DNA of 64,000 nt from Verrucomicrobiota bacterium (GCA_017309115.1 JAFLEF010000012.1:1-64000), one strand, 5' to 3'; positions 52,071 to 62,356 are shown, counted from the stretch's first letter. Program-made: numbers and translations. Notes: generated by a model from the letters alone, not told the origin.

Positions 52071-53537
52071 CTACGCCAACACCTGCTGAATCACTCGACG
52101 TTCCACAACTCCGGTGAGGCGCTGATCCAATCCGCCGTGAAAGTACGAGAGCTTGGTGTGGTCGAGACCCATCAGATGCAGCAACGTTGCGTGCAAATCT
52201 GAGACATGACAGCGGTCCTCCACCGCTTTGAAGCCCAGTTCATCGGTGGCGCCAATGGCTTGTCCGCCCCGAACTCCCGCCCCGGCCAACCACATGGAGA
52301 ATCCGTGCCAGTTGTGATCCCGCCCGGGCTTGTCCACGCCTTCACTCGTGGGAGTCCGACCGAACTCCCCGCCCCAAACCAGCACCGTCTCGTCCCACAA
52401 TCCGGTGCGCTTCAGATCCGCCATCAGGGCCGCAATGGGCCGGTCGGTTTCCGCGGCGTGCAAACGGTGGTTACCAATGCAGTCGTTGTGACCGTCCCAG
52501 GTGTCCTCAATGTGTCCGCCCCCCGAATACAATTGGATGAACCGGACGCCCCGTTCGAGCAGACGACGGGTGATCAGACACTTTCGCCCGAAGTCAGCGG
52601 TCACCGAGTCGTTCAGGCCGTAGCGTTCGCGCGTGGCCGCACTTTCCCGGCCGAGATCGACCACTTCCGACGCCGAGGTCTGCATTCGAAACGCCACTTC
52701 GTAGGATTCAATGCGCGCGGCCAATTCGGACTCGGCGGGTCGCTGAGCCAGATGTTCCTGATTCAACCGATGAAGTAGGTCCAGACTCTCGCGTTGCATC
52801 CGATCCGTCGTTCCCGCCGGAGTGGCTAAATCCAGCAACGGACTGCCCACACTGCGGAATAGCGTGCCCTGGTACGCCGCCGGCATGTAACCCGCGCTCC
52901 AGTTCGATGCGCTGCCAATCGGGCCGCCCCGGGGATCAGTCATCACCACAAACGACGGAAGGTTCTCGTTGCAAGATCCCAAGCCGTAACTCAACCACGC
53001 GCCCAGACTGGGTTTGCCAATGAAGATGCTGCCGGAATTCATCTGCAAGCAGCCCGACGCGTGGGCCGCCGTGTCGGAATGCATTGAGCGAAGAACACAG
53101 AGGTCATCGGCAAACCGGGCGGTGTGCGGGAACAGACTGCTGATTTCTAAACCGCTCTGCCCGTGCTGCTGAAACTCGAACGGCGACTGCATCAGCTTCC
53201 CAATCGGACGACCATTCGAACCCACCTTGGCGTCACCCGTGTAGGGCTTTCCGTGATACCGGGTCAGGGCGGGCTTCGGATCGAAGGTGTCCACCTGACT
53301 CGGCCCACCATTCATGAATAGGAACACCACGTGCTTGGCGCGGGTGGGAAAATGCGCCGGTCGGGGCGCCAGCGGCCGGGTTAAATCCGCCGCCGGATCC
53401 GGTACAGCAGCGTGCGCCACCCCGGAACGGCTGAGCAGATCGGCCAGAGCCACCCCGGCAAAACCCCCGCCCATCTGCCAGAGAAACTCCCGCCGGGACC
53501 GTCCGCAGGGCGTGGGATTGGGGATGAAACGATTCAT
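52071..53537 (-). CDS. DUF1501 domain protein with Tat signal
   Basis: A 488-residue protein with an N-terminal Tat signal (SRREFLWQMGGGFAGVALAD). The DUF1501 core shows FLFMNGGPSQVDTFDPKP, SDTAAHASGCLQMNSGS, FIQLYSGGGHIEDTWDGHND and VWGGEFGRTPTSEG, with the alkaline-phosphatase-like metal-binding feel of the family. DUF1501 proteins almost always pair with DUF1549/DUF1553 cytochrome-like proteins in Planctomycetota and Verrucomicrobiota. Here the partner ends 7 bp upstream. The pair is implicated in polysaccharide or sulfated-compound use in many genomes, but the reaction is unproven. Confidence 0.9.
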   Translation of the reverse strand: MNRFIPNPTPCGRSRREFLWQMGGGFAGVALADLLSRSGVAHAAVPDPAADLTRPLAPRPAHFPTRAKHVVFLFMNGGPSQVDTFDPKPALTRYHGKPYTGDAKVGSNGRPIGKLMQSPFEFQQHGQSGLEISSLFPHTARFADDLCVLRSMHSDTAAHASGCLQMNSGSIFIGKPSLGAWLSYGLGSCNENLPSFVVMTDPRGGPIGSASNWSAGYMPAAYQGTLFRSVGSPLLDLATPAGTTDRMQRESLDLLHRLNQEHLAQRPAESELAARIESYEVAFRMQTSASEVVDLGRESAATRERYGLNDSVTADFGRKCLITRRLLERGVRFIQLYSGGGHIEDTWDGHNDCIGNHRLHAAETDRPIAALMADLKRTGLWDETVLVWGGEFGRTPTSEGVDKPGRDHNWHGFSMWLAGAGVRGGQAIGATDELGFKAVEDRCHVSDLHATLLHLMGLDHTKLSYFHGGLDQRLTGVVERRVIQQVLA

Positions 53538-53544
53538 GGGGGAC

Positions 53545-55830
53545 TCATTCCGGATACGCGAATTCGTTCAGATTGAAAAGAACCCGGCCGAACTGAATCC
53601 GGCGGTCGGCGCGCTCGGAGTCCGGACGCGCCTCCAGAAACTCCCGCAGCGCCGCCCGTTCGCTCGCACTGGGCAACCGACCCAACGCCAGCCGATACGC
53701 CCGTTCGATCTGTCCCTGCAGATTCCCGGGCATCTCCCGCTCGAGGCGCTCCGCCAACACTCGGGCTTGTTCGTTCACAAACTCGCCGTTGAACAAGGTC
53801 AGCGCCTGCGGCGCCACAGTGGTCACCTGACGTCGTGGAGAACTGGACACCGTATCGCACAGGTCGAGCACTTCGAGCATCGGCACCACCAGACCGCGTT
53901 TCACAAAGGCATAGACAGTGCGCCGGGACGTCTCCTCCGGCGTAGACACCTTCCAGATCGAGTCCTTGTCGGTGTTGGCTTCCATCGCCGCCGCTGGCAC
54001 CGGCAGGAAGACACCACGTCCGAACTGCTGTCGATTCAACGCCCCACTCACCGCCAGAATAGAATCGCGCAAGGCCTCCACCTCCAACCGCCGATACGAC
54101 TGATGCCACAGCCAGCGGTTCTCGGGATCGGCCGCTTCGTACTCAGGCCGCGACGTTCGACTCATTCGCCAGGTTTCACTGGAGAGAATCAGCCGATGCA
54201 ACGCCTTCAGCGACCACCTGCCCTCGTGCACAAACCAATCGGCCAGCCAATCGAGCAACTCCGGATGCGTGGGTGGTTCGCCCATCGTTCCGAAGTCACT
54301 CGCGGTCCGAACGAGGCCAACGCCAAAATGCTGCTGCCAGACGCGATTCACCAGGACCCGCGCGGTCAGCGGATGTTCCGGTCGGGTAATCCACTGGGCC
54401 AAGGCCAGCCGTCGGCCGGACGTGCGACCGGTGGCCTGCGGAGGAGTCCAAACCGGCTGAGTCAGAATGGCGGGAACACCCGGCGCCACTTCGGCTCCTG
54501 GCCGGCTGACGTTGCCTCGTACCAGGACCTGGGTTTTCGGCGGCGCGGCTCCGGTTTCCCGCAACACGTAACCGGCCGGAAGGTCCGGCACTTCGGTTCG
54601 CAACGCCTGCAAACGGGCTTCAATCTCGGCTGGCGAAAACTCATTGGTGCGCTGGGCCATGGCCGCCTCCCGCTGTGCCAAGGCCGCTACTTCGGCGGGG
54701 GAACCGGCGGGAATTGTCAGTTCGGTGCGCCCATTCTGCGGCCGTTGCAACGGCGCAAAGACGGCCACTAATTGGTAGTAATCCTTCGCCGTGAGGGGCT
54801 CGAACTTGTGATCGTGACACCGTGCGCAGCCGATGGTCAGGCCCAGCACGGCCTGGCCCGTGGTGCTGACGATGTCATCCAACTGGTCGTAACGATCCGT
54901 CGCTGGATCGGCCGGCTCGTCATCCCAATGTCCCAGCCGAGTGAATCCAGTGGCCAGAACAGTTTCCGACGTCACCTCCGGCAACTCGTCTCCGGCCAAC
55001 TGCTCGCGAAGAAATTGGTCGTAGGGACGATCGGCATTCAGCGCGCGAATTACGTAGTCGCGGTACCGCCAGACGAACGGTTTCTCGGCGTCCCGTTCGT
55101 AGCCATTGCTGTCCGCATAGCGAACCAGATCCAGCCAATGACGCGCCCAACGTTCGCCATAGGCCGGCCGCGCCAGCGCCTCGTCGATCATCCGATCCAA
55201 CCGTCCCGGCGAAGGATTCTGCAGGAATGCGTCCTGTTCCTCCAAAGTCGGTGGCAATCCGGTGAGATCGAGCAAAGCCCGTCGTAGCAGAGCCGCGGCC
55301 GATGCGGGCGGAGCCGGATGCCAGCCCCGGGATTCCAATCCCGCGAGAACGAAGGCGTCGATGGGATTCCGTGGCCAATGAGCGTCCCGGACGGTCGGAA
55401 TCCGCGGGCGACGCACAGGCTGAAAGGCCCAGTGTTCCGAAGGCAACGGCGGAATCGTTTCCTGAGCGGGAAAGCGTGCTCCCTCGGCCACCCACTCGCG
55501 GAGGCGGGCGACTTCCTCCGACGACAGCGCTTTGCCCTCGGGCGGCATACGATCGTCGGGATCGGTCGTGGTGATCCGGCGCACCAGTTCCCCCTCGCCC
55601 TGGTTCCGAGCCAGCACCGAACCCTTCTGACTCCCTCGGTGGACCAAGACCCCGGCGTCTAGCCGCAAACCGGACTCCTGTTTGACCCGGGAGTGGCAGG
55701 GGTAACAGCGCTGCTGCAGGAGCGGCTGAATGTCTTGCGCGTAGTCCACCCCGGCGGCAGCGAACGGCACCGCGCACCAGACGCTCAACGACCAGAGCGC
55801 TCGCCGAAGGTTGGAGACCAAGCAATTCAT
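53545..55830 (-). CDS. PSD1, DUF1549 and DUF1553 domain protein
   Basis: A 761-residue exported protein. After the signal peptide comes a planctomycete cytochrome C (PSD1) domain with haem motif CYPCH at residues 42-46, then MPPEGKALSSEEVARLREWV. The DUF1549 domain contains HWLDLVRYADSNGYERD and GCARCHDHKFEP. DUF1553 follows (RLALAQWITRPEHPLTARVL, VNRVWQQHFGVGLVRTASDF). It ends LFNLNEFAYPE, the classical ending of this family. It forms a two-gene operon with DUF1501, 7 bp apart. Presumed surface redox complex. Confidence 0.92.
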   Translation of the reverse strand: MNCLVSNLRRALWSLSVWCAVPFAAAGVDYAQDIQPLLQQRCYPCHSRVKQESGLRLDAGVLVHRGSQKGSVLARNQGEGELVRRITTTDPDDRMPPEGKALSSEEVARLREWVAEGARFPAQETIPPLPSEHWAFQPVRRPRIPTVRDAHWPRNPIDAFVLAGLESRGWHPAPPASAAALLRRALLDLTGLPPTLEEQDAFLQNPSPGRLDRMIDEALARPAYGERWARHWLDLVRYADSNGYERDAEKPFVWRYRDYVIRALNADRPYDQFLREQLAGDELPEVTSETVLATGFTRLGHWDDEPADPATDRYDQLDDIVSTTGQAVLGLTIGCARCHDHKFEPLTAKDYYQLVAVFAPLQRPQNGRTELTIPAGSPAEVAALAQREAAMAQRTNEFSPAEIEARLQALRTEVPDLPAGYVLRETGAAPPKTQVLVRGNVSRPGAEVAPGVPAILTQPVWTPPQATGRTSGRRLALAQWITRPEHPLTARVLVNRVWQQHFGVGLVRTASDFGTMGEPPTHPELLDWLADWFVHEGRWSLKALHRLILSSETWRMSRTSRPEYEAADPENRWLWHQSYRRLEVEALRDSILAVSGALNRQQFGRGVFLPVPAAAMEANTDKDSIWKVSTPEETSRRTVYAFVKRGLVVPMLEVLDLCDTVSSSPRRQVTTVAPQALTLFNGEFVNEQARVLAERLEREMPGNLQGQIERAYRLALGRLPSASERAALREFLEARPDSERADRRIQFGRVLFNLNEFAYPE

Positions 55831-55889
55831 TCCCGGGGATTCGGGAGAACCGTAGTGATTCTTCCGCCGAGTTGAATCCTGAAAAGGCG

Positions 55890-56156
55890 TTGGAGAGTTG
55901 AGAGTTGAAAGTTGAGAGACAATCTGGCTCCCGCGCTTCCCGCTCCCGCGCTTCCCGCTTCCCGCTTCCCGCTTCCCGCTTCCCGCTTACCGCTTACCTC
56001 TTACCTCTTACCTCTTACCTCTTACCTGCCTTACCTCTCAGCTCTCAGCTTCCCACCCCCCGGTGGGGCGAGGCTCCGCCGAGTCGTTCGCGTCCCGGCG
56101 AATTGCCGCGTCACCACTTCACCCACGCACGGCTCCGCAGAGCGTCGCCCTACCAG
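55890..56156. repeat. Dense heptamer microsatellites and a CGGCTCCGCAG unit
   Basis: In order: GAGAGTTGA heptamers (55890-55918), CCCGCTT/TCCCGCT runs, TTACCGC, then a run of TTACCTC heptamers up to 56030, CTCAGCT heptamers (56036-56050), a GGTGGGGCGAGGCTCCGCC segment, and CGGCTCCGCAGAGCGTCGCC at 56130-56150, also seen at 18.9 and 19.0 kb. No gene is present. It lies between the PSD1 gene and the 3' end of the macroglobulin gene. Confidence 0.85.
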
Positions 56157-59100
56157 TCACTTCGCTTTATCCCGAATCTCCCAAGACTGACTCGCGGAAT
56201 TGCCCCGGATCTCCGGCGCGTACATCGCTTCGCCCACCGCCGGCAGCCCGGCAAAACGTCCCGGCGTTTCCGCCCGGTACGGCACCCGAATTTCCCATCC
56301 CCCCGCCGCCAACCGCGATGCAAACATCGCCGCCTTCCGATCCCGCCATTCCACGTACAGCCCTTCTTCGTTTCCAGTCAGAAACTCCGAGCGCAGCTCC
56401 TGATCCGGCGCCGCCTGAACCTGACGCAGCCCCGCCGCGGTCAGCGCCCGCGCCGACAACCGATATCCGCTCTGAACCTCCAGCGCCTCCAACCCCGCCG
56501 GCTTGAAATCCTCCAACAACACGTATTCCAGATCGTTCTTGGTTTCGACGACCAACCGGCATTCCAGGCGATCGCCACTGCGAACCCATTCTCCGTCGCG
56601 CAACGGCACCCGCTGATCCACGACCCCTTCCAGAAGCGTGGGCACGGGCACCAATCGAAAGTAGTCCCGGCGCCCAAATAACTCCGTGGCCGCAGGTCGA
56701 ATGGGCTTCTCCTGACTGAAGTAGCGCGCCTCGACCGCGAAGTAGAGCGGGGCCGTCCCCCGAGTCCGTCGAATCTCAACGGTGTTGCGGCCCGACTTTA
56801 GCTCGGTTTCCGGGATGCTCCACGACACCGGAGCGGAGAGCGCGTCGGTCGGCTTTAAAGCCCGTTCGCCGAGGGAACGACCGTTAACACTGACCGTGTA
56901 CGCGACGTCCGCCTGGAGTTCCTGGCTGATCCGCAGGTAATCGGTGAGCGCCAGAATGGTCAGGGCCGAAGCGCGGGTGTTGCTCCAAGACGCTCCCCGC
57001 CGGTTCTTCAACAACCAGGTGACCGCCGCTTCCACCGTGGGTTCTTTCGGCGCCACGGCCAGCATCGCCCGAACCACGAACGCCGTGGATTCCACGCTAT
57101 TCTCACTCCAACGCCAACCGGACGCGCTCCGACCCCAGTGTGCGGTGGACTGCGTGGACGACCCGGTAACCGCACTTCCGTACAACACCGAGGTGTCTGG
57201 CGCATCCTCGCGAACCGCACTCGCTGCCAAGGCTCGAATCAACGTTTGGGCGGCTTCGTCCGCTCCCATCTGCTGCGCCGCCAGCGCCAACAACGCTTGG
57301 GAATAAGCGCTCAGCTCGGCTCTTCGCGCCAGCGTCTTGCCGAGGGCAGCGCGTTGCGCGGACTTCAGCGCGGCATCGGCCTTCGTGCCGCTGGAGGACA
57401 GCGCGTGCAGGACCCAGGCCGCCAGATCGGGCTGATTCTCCAGGCCTGGCAACTGCCGGGTCAGCCAGTCTTCCACCGCGCCCAGGCGCACCCCTTCCAA
57501 CTTCACGCCCGCGGCTTCGGCTGTGCGCAATCCCCAAAGCACATACGCCGACATCCAGACATCCTCGCTCCCGCCGCCCCACCAACCCCAGGCACCGCTC
57601 GGCAACTGGAATCCAACCAAGCGCTGGAGTCCGGAGGCCACCATGTCATCCAGTTTCAGCAGATCCTTGCGCCCGCCGAGATGCGGCGACGCCCGGCCCG
57701 CTGCGTTCGTGGAGATTCCGCCGAAGGAACGGTTCATCACGGTCTCGGCGTCCACGCCCAGATCCCGCAGCGTCTTCCGTACGATCACCGCTGGCAGAAA
57801 CCGACTGAGCGTCTGTTCCGTGCAGCCGTACGGGTAATCCGCCAGATACGGCAGCGCATCCAGCAACGCGGCCGACAGCGTGGGCGCCACCTGAACCGAG
57901 ACGTCCCAGGGGCCCTTACGTTCCGCCGGCAATTCGAACGAAGCCGTTACGCCATTCGTGGTCTTGCCGGATCGCGCCCAGAGTTGTTCCAGACCGTACT
58001 CCACGACCGGAACCGTTCGCTCCATGGCATCCGATTCCGCACCAGCCCGGGCGGTCACGGTAAAGACGGCCTCTCCCGCTGCGGGAGCCTGAACCCACCA
58101 TTCGGCCCGGGCTTCGCCTCGCGCGGGAACCACGACGGGACCTTGTTCGCCTTTCACCATCTGCCCATCCTGAACCAGCCCCGTCACCAACGCACCGCGG
58201 GTCTTCAGAATCACCGTCGCGGTCAGCGGCTGATCCGTGGTGTTGTTGAGCAAGGCGGAAATCACCACGCCATCCCCGGCCGTCAGGAAGCGCGGCGTCT
58301 GCAACCGCACCATCAGGGGCAACCGTGTGACCGAACTATCGGTGCCCAGTCCCACTTGATTCCCGGTCGTAATGGCCACCGCCCGGGCTGTCCAGCGGGT
58401 GGTCGAATCCGGATAACGGAGGTCGACCGAAGCCAAGCCGTTGGCGTCAGTGATCACCTCGGGCCGCCACAGCGCGGTCGCCCGAAAATCCCGGCGGACA
58501 GTGACCGAAGGGCCTTCCGCAGGATTTCCTCCGCCCCCTTCCCCCCGCGATGCCAGTTCCAGCGAATCAAAAGCAAGGCCGGGCGGCAACGGCGTGAGGT
58601 TCTTCGGCTTTCGGCCCTCGTTGAAGTAGTCCAATTCCTCTTCGCGCAACTCCGATTCCCGCCTGAGATTCACCCCGAGACGCAACCGCTGGTACGGCTG
58701 ATTTTCAAAGCTGGACGCCATGTCCGAATAGGCGTTCCGCTCTCTTCCGAAAAATCGGGTCCGGGGGTCGCCCGCCAAATCCCGCTGGATGGCGTAGATG
58801 CTCTCGTCCACCACCGAGAGCGCCACTTCGGCGGCGACTGGCTTTCCTTCCCAATCCCGGGTCAACACCGTGAACCGACCCTCTGCTCCGGGACGATTCA
58901 GGGACGGCTCCGGCCGCACTTCGACTTGAAGAAAATTTCGCAGCGGAGGCACCTCGACGCGGAGGAAATCAGTAACGGACTTGCCGTCGGCCACGCTCAC
59001 CGCCCGAACGCCAAAGTTCGGCACCAAGGCTTCGGTCACTTCCAACTCAATTAGTTTCGTGGTGCCCGAGACTTGAAACACCTGTTCCTGCACAATCTGG

Positions 59101-61952
59101 TCCGCCATGACGGTCAACCAAACCCAACGACCTGGCTGCGCCACCACCACCATCGCGGGAACCTTCTCTCCCCCGCGCACGGAATCACGGTCCACCAACA
59201 CCTGAATGCCTTCCGTTCGATACCCCAGATCCCCCGTGCCCGTCACCGCCCAGATCACCGCCTCGGCCCGAATGCGATTAGTTAGGAATCGCCCTGGAAC
59301 CACAGCCCAGACATCCGGGCTCTCCCAATTGAGGGCATAGTACCCTTCCCGTTCCGGCGTGAAGCGCAGTTCCCCGAGGCCGTTCGTCCCGGTGGTCACC
59401 GGATACGTCGCCAGAGCCTCGGACTGAAACCCACTCGACTTCAGCGTCCACTCCTTCATTCCCGGAGGCACCGGCGGCGGCCAAACCGGCGATTCCGCAC
59501 GCTTCCGCTTCAGTTCCTCGCCCGACACTTCCCGGCCCTGACTGTCCAGCCAGACTTCCCACCAGACCCGCCGGGTCACCGCCACCAACCCGGTCGTGGC
59601 GACCGGTTGCTCATTGGCGTCTTGCGCCCGGAACTCCACCCGAACGGGCGTACCCGGTCGCGGCAGCCGGTTCGACGGATCGGCGCGAACGGCATAGCCA
59701 TCCACCGTCGCGCGCAGCACGCGTTCCGCCCGAACCTCCCGCCGGGAGGCATCCACCACCGCCACGGCAAACGTGTACATACTGTCCGCACCTTCCTGAG
59801 TTCCCGAGAACACAAAGCGGGCGCGCCCTTCGCCATTAAGTGCAATTCTCCGCCGCTCCACGACGGAAGCCCCCTCACGAAATCGACCCGGATCATCGGG
59901 AGGCGGCAGCATCCAGTCGGAGGCCAAGGGCCGCGGAATCATCCAGGAATAGGGCGACCGCGAGACGATGACCTCGGCCTCGGCTCCGGCCACGCCCCCG
60001 CCGAAGTAATGTCGGGCCTCAATCTGCAACTCGATGGGTTCCCCGGCGCGCAGCCGACGCGGACGCACCGTTCCATCGGCCAGCCGTTCCTCCGGTGGGG
60101 TTAGGATAACTTCAAATTCGGGCAACCGGTATTCCTCCAAGCGGAACAACTCCACCGACGCCACCACCTCCTCCGCCCGGCCTTCGGTGTGAAACTGAAT
60201 CTGGTAGGTGCCGAGGGACGCCTGGGAATTCAGCTGAAGTTGCCCCCAAGCGGATCCATAGGCGTTCAAGGTCACCAAGCCGTTGGTCACCATCGTTCCT
60301 TGGGGATCCACGATCTGATATCCCAGCCGGCTCTGGCTGGGGGTTCTCAGAACTCCGTTATCCCGAACTCGTGCCATGGTCTTCCATTCAATCACGTCGC
60401 CCGGCCGATAGGCGGGTCGATCGGTGAACGCATACACTTCCCACTGCATCCCTTCCGGGGGACTCCAGCTCCAGATCTCCGCCAACGCGGGTCGCCCCTC
60501 CCCGGACGCCAGGATCACCAACCGGCCACCTCGCTCCGGTTCCTTCAAGGCCACCAACCCATTTCCCGCAGTGAGTTGAGCCGGCCCCACCCACTGCCAC
60601 TGCTCAGACTGCTGAACCATCCGAACGGGCACTTCGCCTACCGGCTGACCCGTCAGCGCGTTCACCGCCCAGGTATGGACCGACTTCCCATCGGCCTGCA
60701 CCACCAGCGCCAGATCGGTCACCAGAATCAGTTCCCGATCCGTGACCCCATCTCCGCTAACCTCCACTTGATACGCGCCTACCGGCAAGCGACGCGGCAA
60801 AATGATCTGCTTGCGAGTCCACGCGTAGGAATCGCTTTTCGCCAACGTCACCGTGAATTCCTCAACCACGGCGTTGGAAGAGGTGACCCAGGTTTTCCAT
60901 TCATGCTGACCCTCGGTGGGCAGTTTGAAGTCCTTCAGCAAATCCACCGGACGCACCTGCACCACGGCCGAACTGACCCGACGTCCGGTCAGCCAAAGGA
61001 CAATCTCGGAATCCGGAAGAAACGTTCCGGTCGCCGACAGATTCAAGGCAGGCGAAGTCAGGTCCCGAATGCGATCCTCGGCCCATTCTCGCCATCGGGA
61101 CTGGCCCACCGGAAACTCCGCCAGCAATTGGCTGTATAACTTCAGGGCACCCTCCGGATCCGGTTCCACCCGCCACTTCCCGTCGGGCAAAGTCACCCAG
61201 CGACCCCTACCTTCCCGCCATTCCGCGTAGTGTTTCAGGATGACGTCCCGGCCCTCCACTCCCACCGAGGCCGCCAGAGCACGTTCGAATTCCTGTTCCG
61301 CTCGGACCGCGTCGGCGGGGCCATTCCTCTGGGCCGATCGTAAGGCCGACAACAAGCGGAACGCCGCCACATCCGCCGGCCGCTGAGCCAAGGTCAGGAC
61401 ATTTGCCAACGCCGGATCTGGCAAGTGTAGTCCCCACCGTTGCCGACTTCCGGTGGGCCATTCGGGCGGAAGCTCGAGGCTGGCCGCCAACTGAAGATAC
61501 CGTTCCCGCGCCAAGTCGAGATTGGTTTGTCCGGCCCACCAGCCCAATCCCGCTTCGTACCGGGATTGTCCCCAGCTCTGCTGATCATTCCGGCGCCAAT
61601 GAAAATCTCCGAGGGACTGCTGCGCTTCCGCCCAAACCCGGTCGCGCTGGGCCAATGGGGCATCGGGCCGGCCAAGCCGAATCAACTCTGGTACCGCTTC
61701 TTCCGCCGGCGGCAGATTCGCAGGATCCCGCAGTCGCCACCCGGTGTCATCGCGGCGAAAGAGAATCCAGCGCACGTCCGCCTCCGGCAGCCCGTTGGTG
61801 GACAAGCGGCGATAGACCTCGTTGGCGCGGGCGAACTCCCCCTGTTGGAACCAGCGTTCACCCTCGGCGACAAGTTCCGCCGCCGACTGCGCGTGGGCGG
61901 CCAGGACCACCCACCAGCACCCCAAAATCCACCAACACAATTTCCGCTTCAT
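56157..61952 (-). CDS. Alpha-2-macroglobulin family protein
   Basis: A 1931-residue exported protein from the ATG at 61952 with signal peptide (MKRKLCWWILGCWWVVLAAH). MG-type and bait-like domains run through the middle; a TPR-like segment precedes them (GEFARANEVYRRLSTNG). The thioester region reads YGCTEQTLSRF near residue 1376, where Thr replaces the Gly of the standard GCGEQ. The receptor-binding-like region lies at the C-terminus. Bacterial macroglobulins trap proteases and are often next to a penicillin-binding protein 1C gene; no such neighbour is seen here. It is one of the longest genes in the window. Confidence 0.92.
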   Translation of the reverse strand: MKRKLCWWILGCWWVVLAAHAQSAAELVAEGERWFQQGEFARANEVYRRLSTNGLPEADVRWILFRRDDTGWRLRDPANLPPAEEAVPELIRLGRPDAPLAQRDRVWAEAQQSLGDFHWRRNDQQSWGQSRYEAGLGWWAGQTNLDLARERYLQLAASLELPPEWPTGSRQRWGLHLPDPALANVLTLAQRPADVAAFRLLSALRSAQRNGPADAVRAEQEFERALAASVGVEGRDVILKHYAEWREGRGRWVTLPDGKWRVEPDPEGALKLYSQLLAEFPVGQSRWREWAEDRIRDLTSPALNLSATGTFLPDSEIVLWLTGRRVSSAVVQVRPVDLLKDFKLPTEGQHEWKTWVTSSNAVVEEFTVTLAKSDSYAWTRKQIILPRRLPVGAYQVEVSGDGVTDRELILVTDLALVVQADGKSVHTWAVNALTGQPVGEVPVRMVQQSEQWQWVGPAQLTAGNGLVALKEPERGGRLVILASGEGRPALAEIWSWSPPEGMQWEVYAFTDRPAYRPGDVIEWKTMARVRDNGVLRTPSQSRLGYQIVDPQGTMVTNGLVTLNAYGSAWGQLQLNSQASLGTYQIQFHTEGRAEEVVASVELFRLEEYRLPEFEVILTPPEERLADGTVRPRRLRAGEPIELQIEARHYFGGGVAGAEAEVIVSRSPYSWMIPRPLASDWMLPPPDDPGRFREGASVVERRRIALNGEGRARFVFSGTQEGADSMYTFAVAVVDASRREVRAERVLRATVDGYAVRADPSNRLPRPGTPVRVEFRAQDANEQPVATTGLVAVTRRVWWEVWLDSQGREVSGEELKRKRAESPVWPPPVPPGMKEWTLKSSGFQSEALATYPVTTGTNGLGELRFTPEREGYYALNWESPDVWAVVPGRFLTNRIRAEAVIWAVTGTGDLGYRTEGIQVLVDRDSVRGGEKVPAMVVVAQPGRWVWLTVMADQIVQEQVFQVSGTTKLIELEVTEALVPNFGVRAVSVADGKSVTDFLRVEVPPLRNFLQVEVRPEPSLNRPGAEGRFTVLTRDWEGKPVAAEVALSVVDESIYAIQRDLAGDPRTRFFGRERNAYSDMASSFENQPYQRLRLGVNLRRESELREEELDYFNEGRKPKNLTPLPPGLAFDSLELASRGEGGGGNPAEGPSVTVRRDFRATALWRPEVITDANGLASVDLRYPDSTTRWTARAVAITTGNQVGLGTDSSVTRLPLMVRLQTPRFLTAGDGVVISALLNNTTDQPLTATVILKTRGALVTGLVQDGQMVKGEQGPVVVPARGEARAEWWVQAPAAGEAVFTVTARAGAESDAMERTVPVVEYGLEQLWARSGKTTNGVTASFELPAERKGPWDVSVQVAPTLSAALLDALPYLADYPYGCTEQTLSRFLPAVIVRKTLRDLGVDAETVMNRSFGGISTNAAGRASPHLGGRKDLLKLDDMVASGLQRLVGFQLPSGAWGWWGGGSEDVWMSAYVLWGLRTAEAAGVKLEGVRLGAVEDWLTRQLPGLENQPDLAAWVLHALSSSGTKADAALKSAQRAALGKTLARRAELSAYSQALLALAAQQMGADEAAQTLIRALAASAVREDAPDTSVLYGSAVTGSSTQSTAHWGRSASGWRWSENSVESTAFVVRAMLAVAPKEPTVEAAVTWLLKNRRGASWSNTRASALTILALTDYLRISQELQADVAYTVSVNGRSLGERALKPTDALSAPVSWSIPETELKSGRNTVEIRRTRGTAPLYFAVEARYFSQEKPIRPAATELFGRRDYFRLVPVPTLLEGVVDQRVPLRDGEWVRSGDRLECRLVVETKNDLEYVLLEDFKPAGLEALEVQSGYRLSARALTAAGLRQVQAAPDQELRSEFLTGNEEGLYVEWRDRKAAMFASRLAAGGWEIRVPYRAETPGRFAGLPAVGEAMYAPEIRGNSASQSWEIRDKAK

Positions 61953-62356
61953 GACCGGTCGAGTGAGCCTCACCGAGTCAGCCAGTCTGGGCCCACAAGG
62001 CAAGCTCCTATCCGAACCACGCCTTGCGCCAGAATTTCTTAGGTGAAAAGAGAACGAATCTGGAACGCCGGAAAACAGGAAAAAGGCCGAAGAACCGAAA
62101 ACCGAAGGCTGTAGGCTATAGGAAGGCTATCGCCAGCTGAGAGTTGAGAGGAACCAAAACCGCTGAACCGGATGTGCATGGTATCCACAAACCCGTCGGC
62201 ACTTCTAACGTGTTTGATTGATTCCAGGTTTTTTCTCTCAACTCTCAACTTTCAACTCTCAACCGGTTTGTGGGTAGCTGAGAGGCCGGAATGGAGGCTG
62301 AGGCGTCGAGTTGCTCCGGCTCTACGCGCCTACCGGGCTCTGCGCTTTCTCTTCCC
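61953..62356. repeat. Intergenic region with GAGAGTTGA heptamers
   Basis: No gene is supported. Positions 62137-62152 carry GAGAGTTGA, and 62225-62262 read CCAGGTTTTTTCTCTCAAC and then CTCAACT/TTCAACT heptamers, the reverse complement of the arrangement at 18.93 kb. The remainder is AT-richer spacer (GAAAACAGGAAAAAGGCCG). The stretch 62280-62356 belongs to the convergent approach of the next gene's 3' end. Confidence 0.7.

Noticed and set aside
57138..59054. 638-codon plus-strand open frame inside the macroglobulin gene
   Set aside because: Shadow of a 1931-residue gene; no recognisable motif and typical shadow composition.
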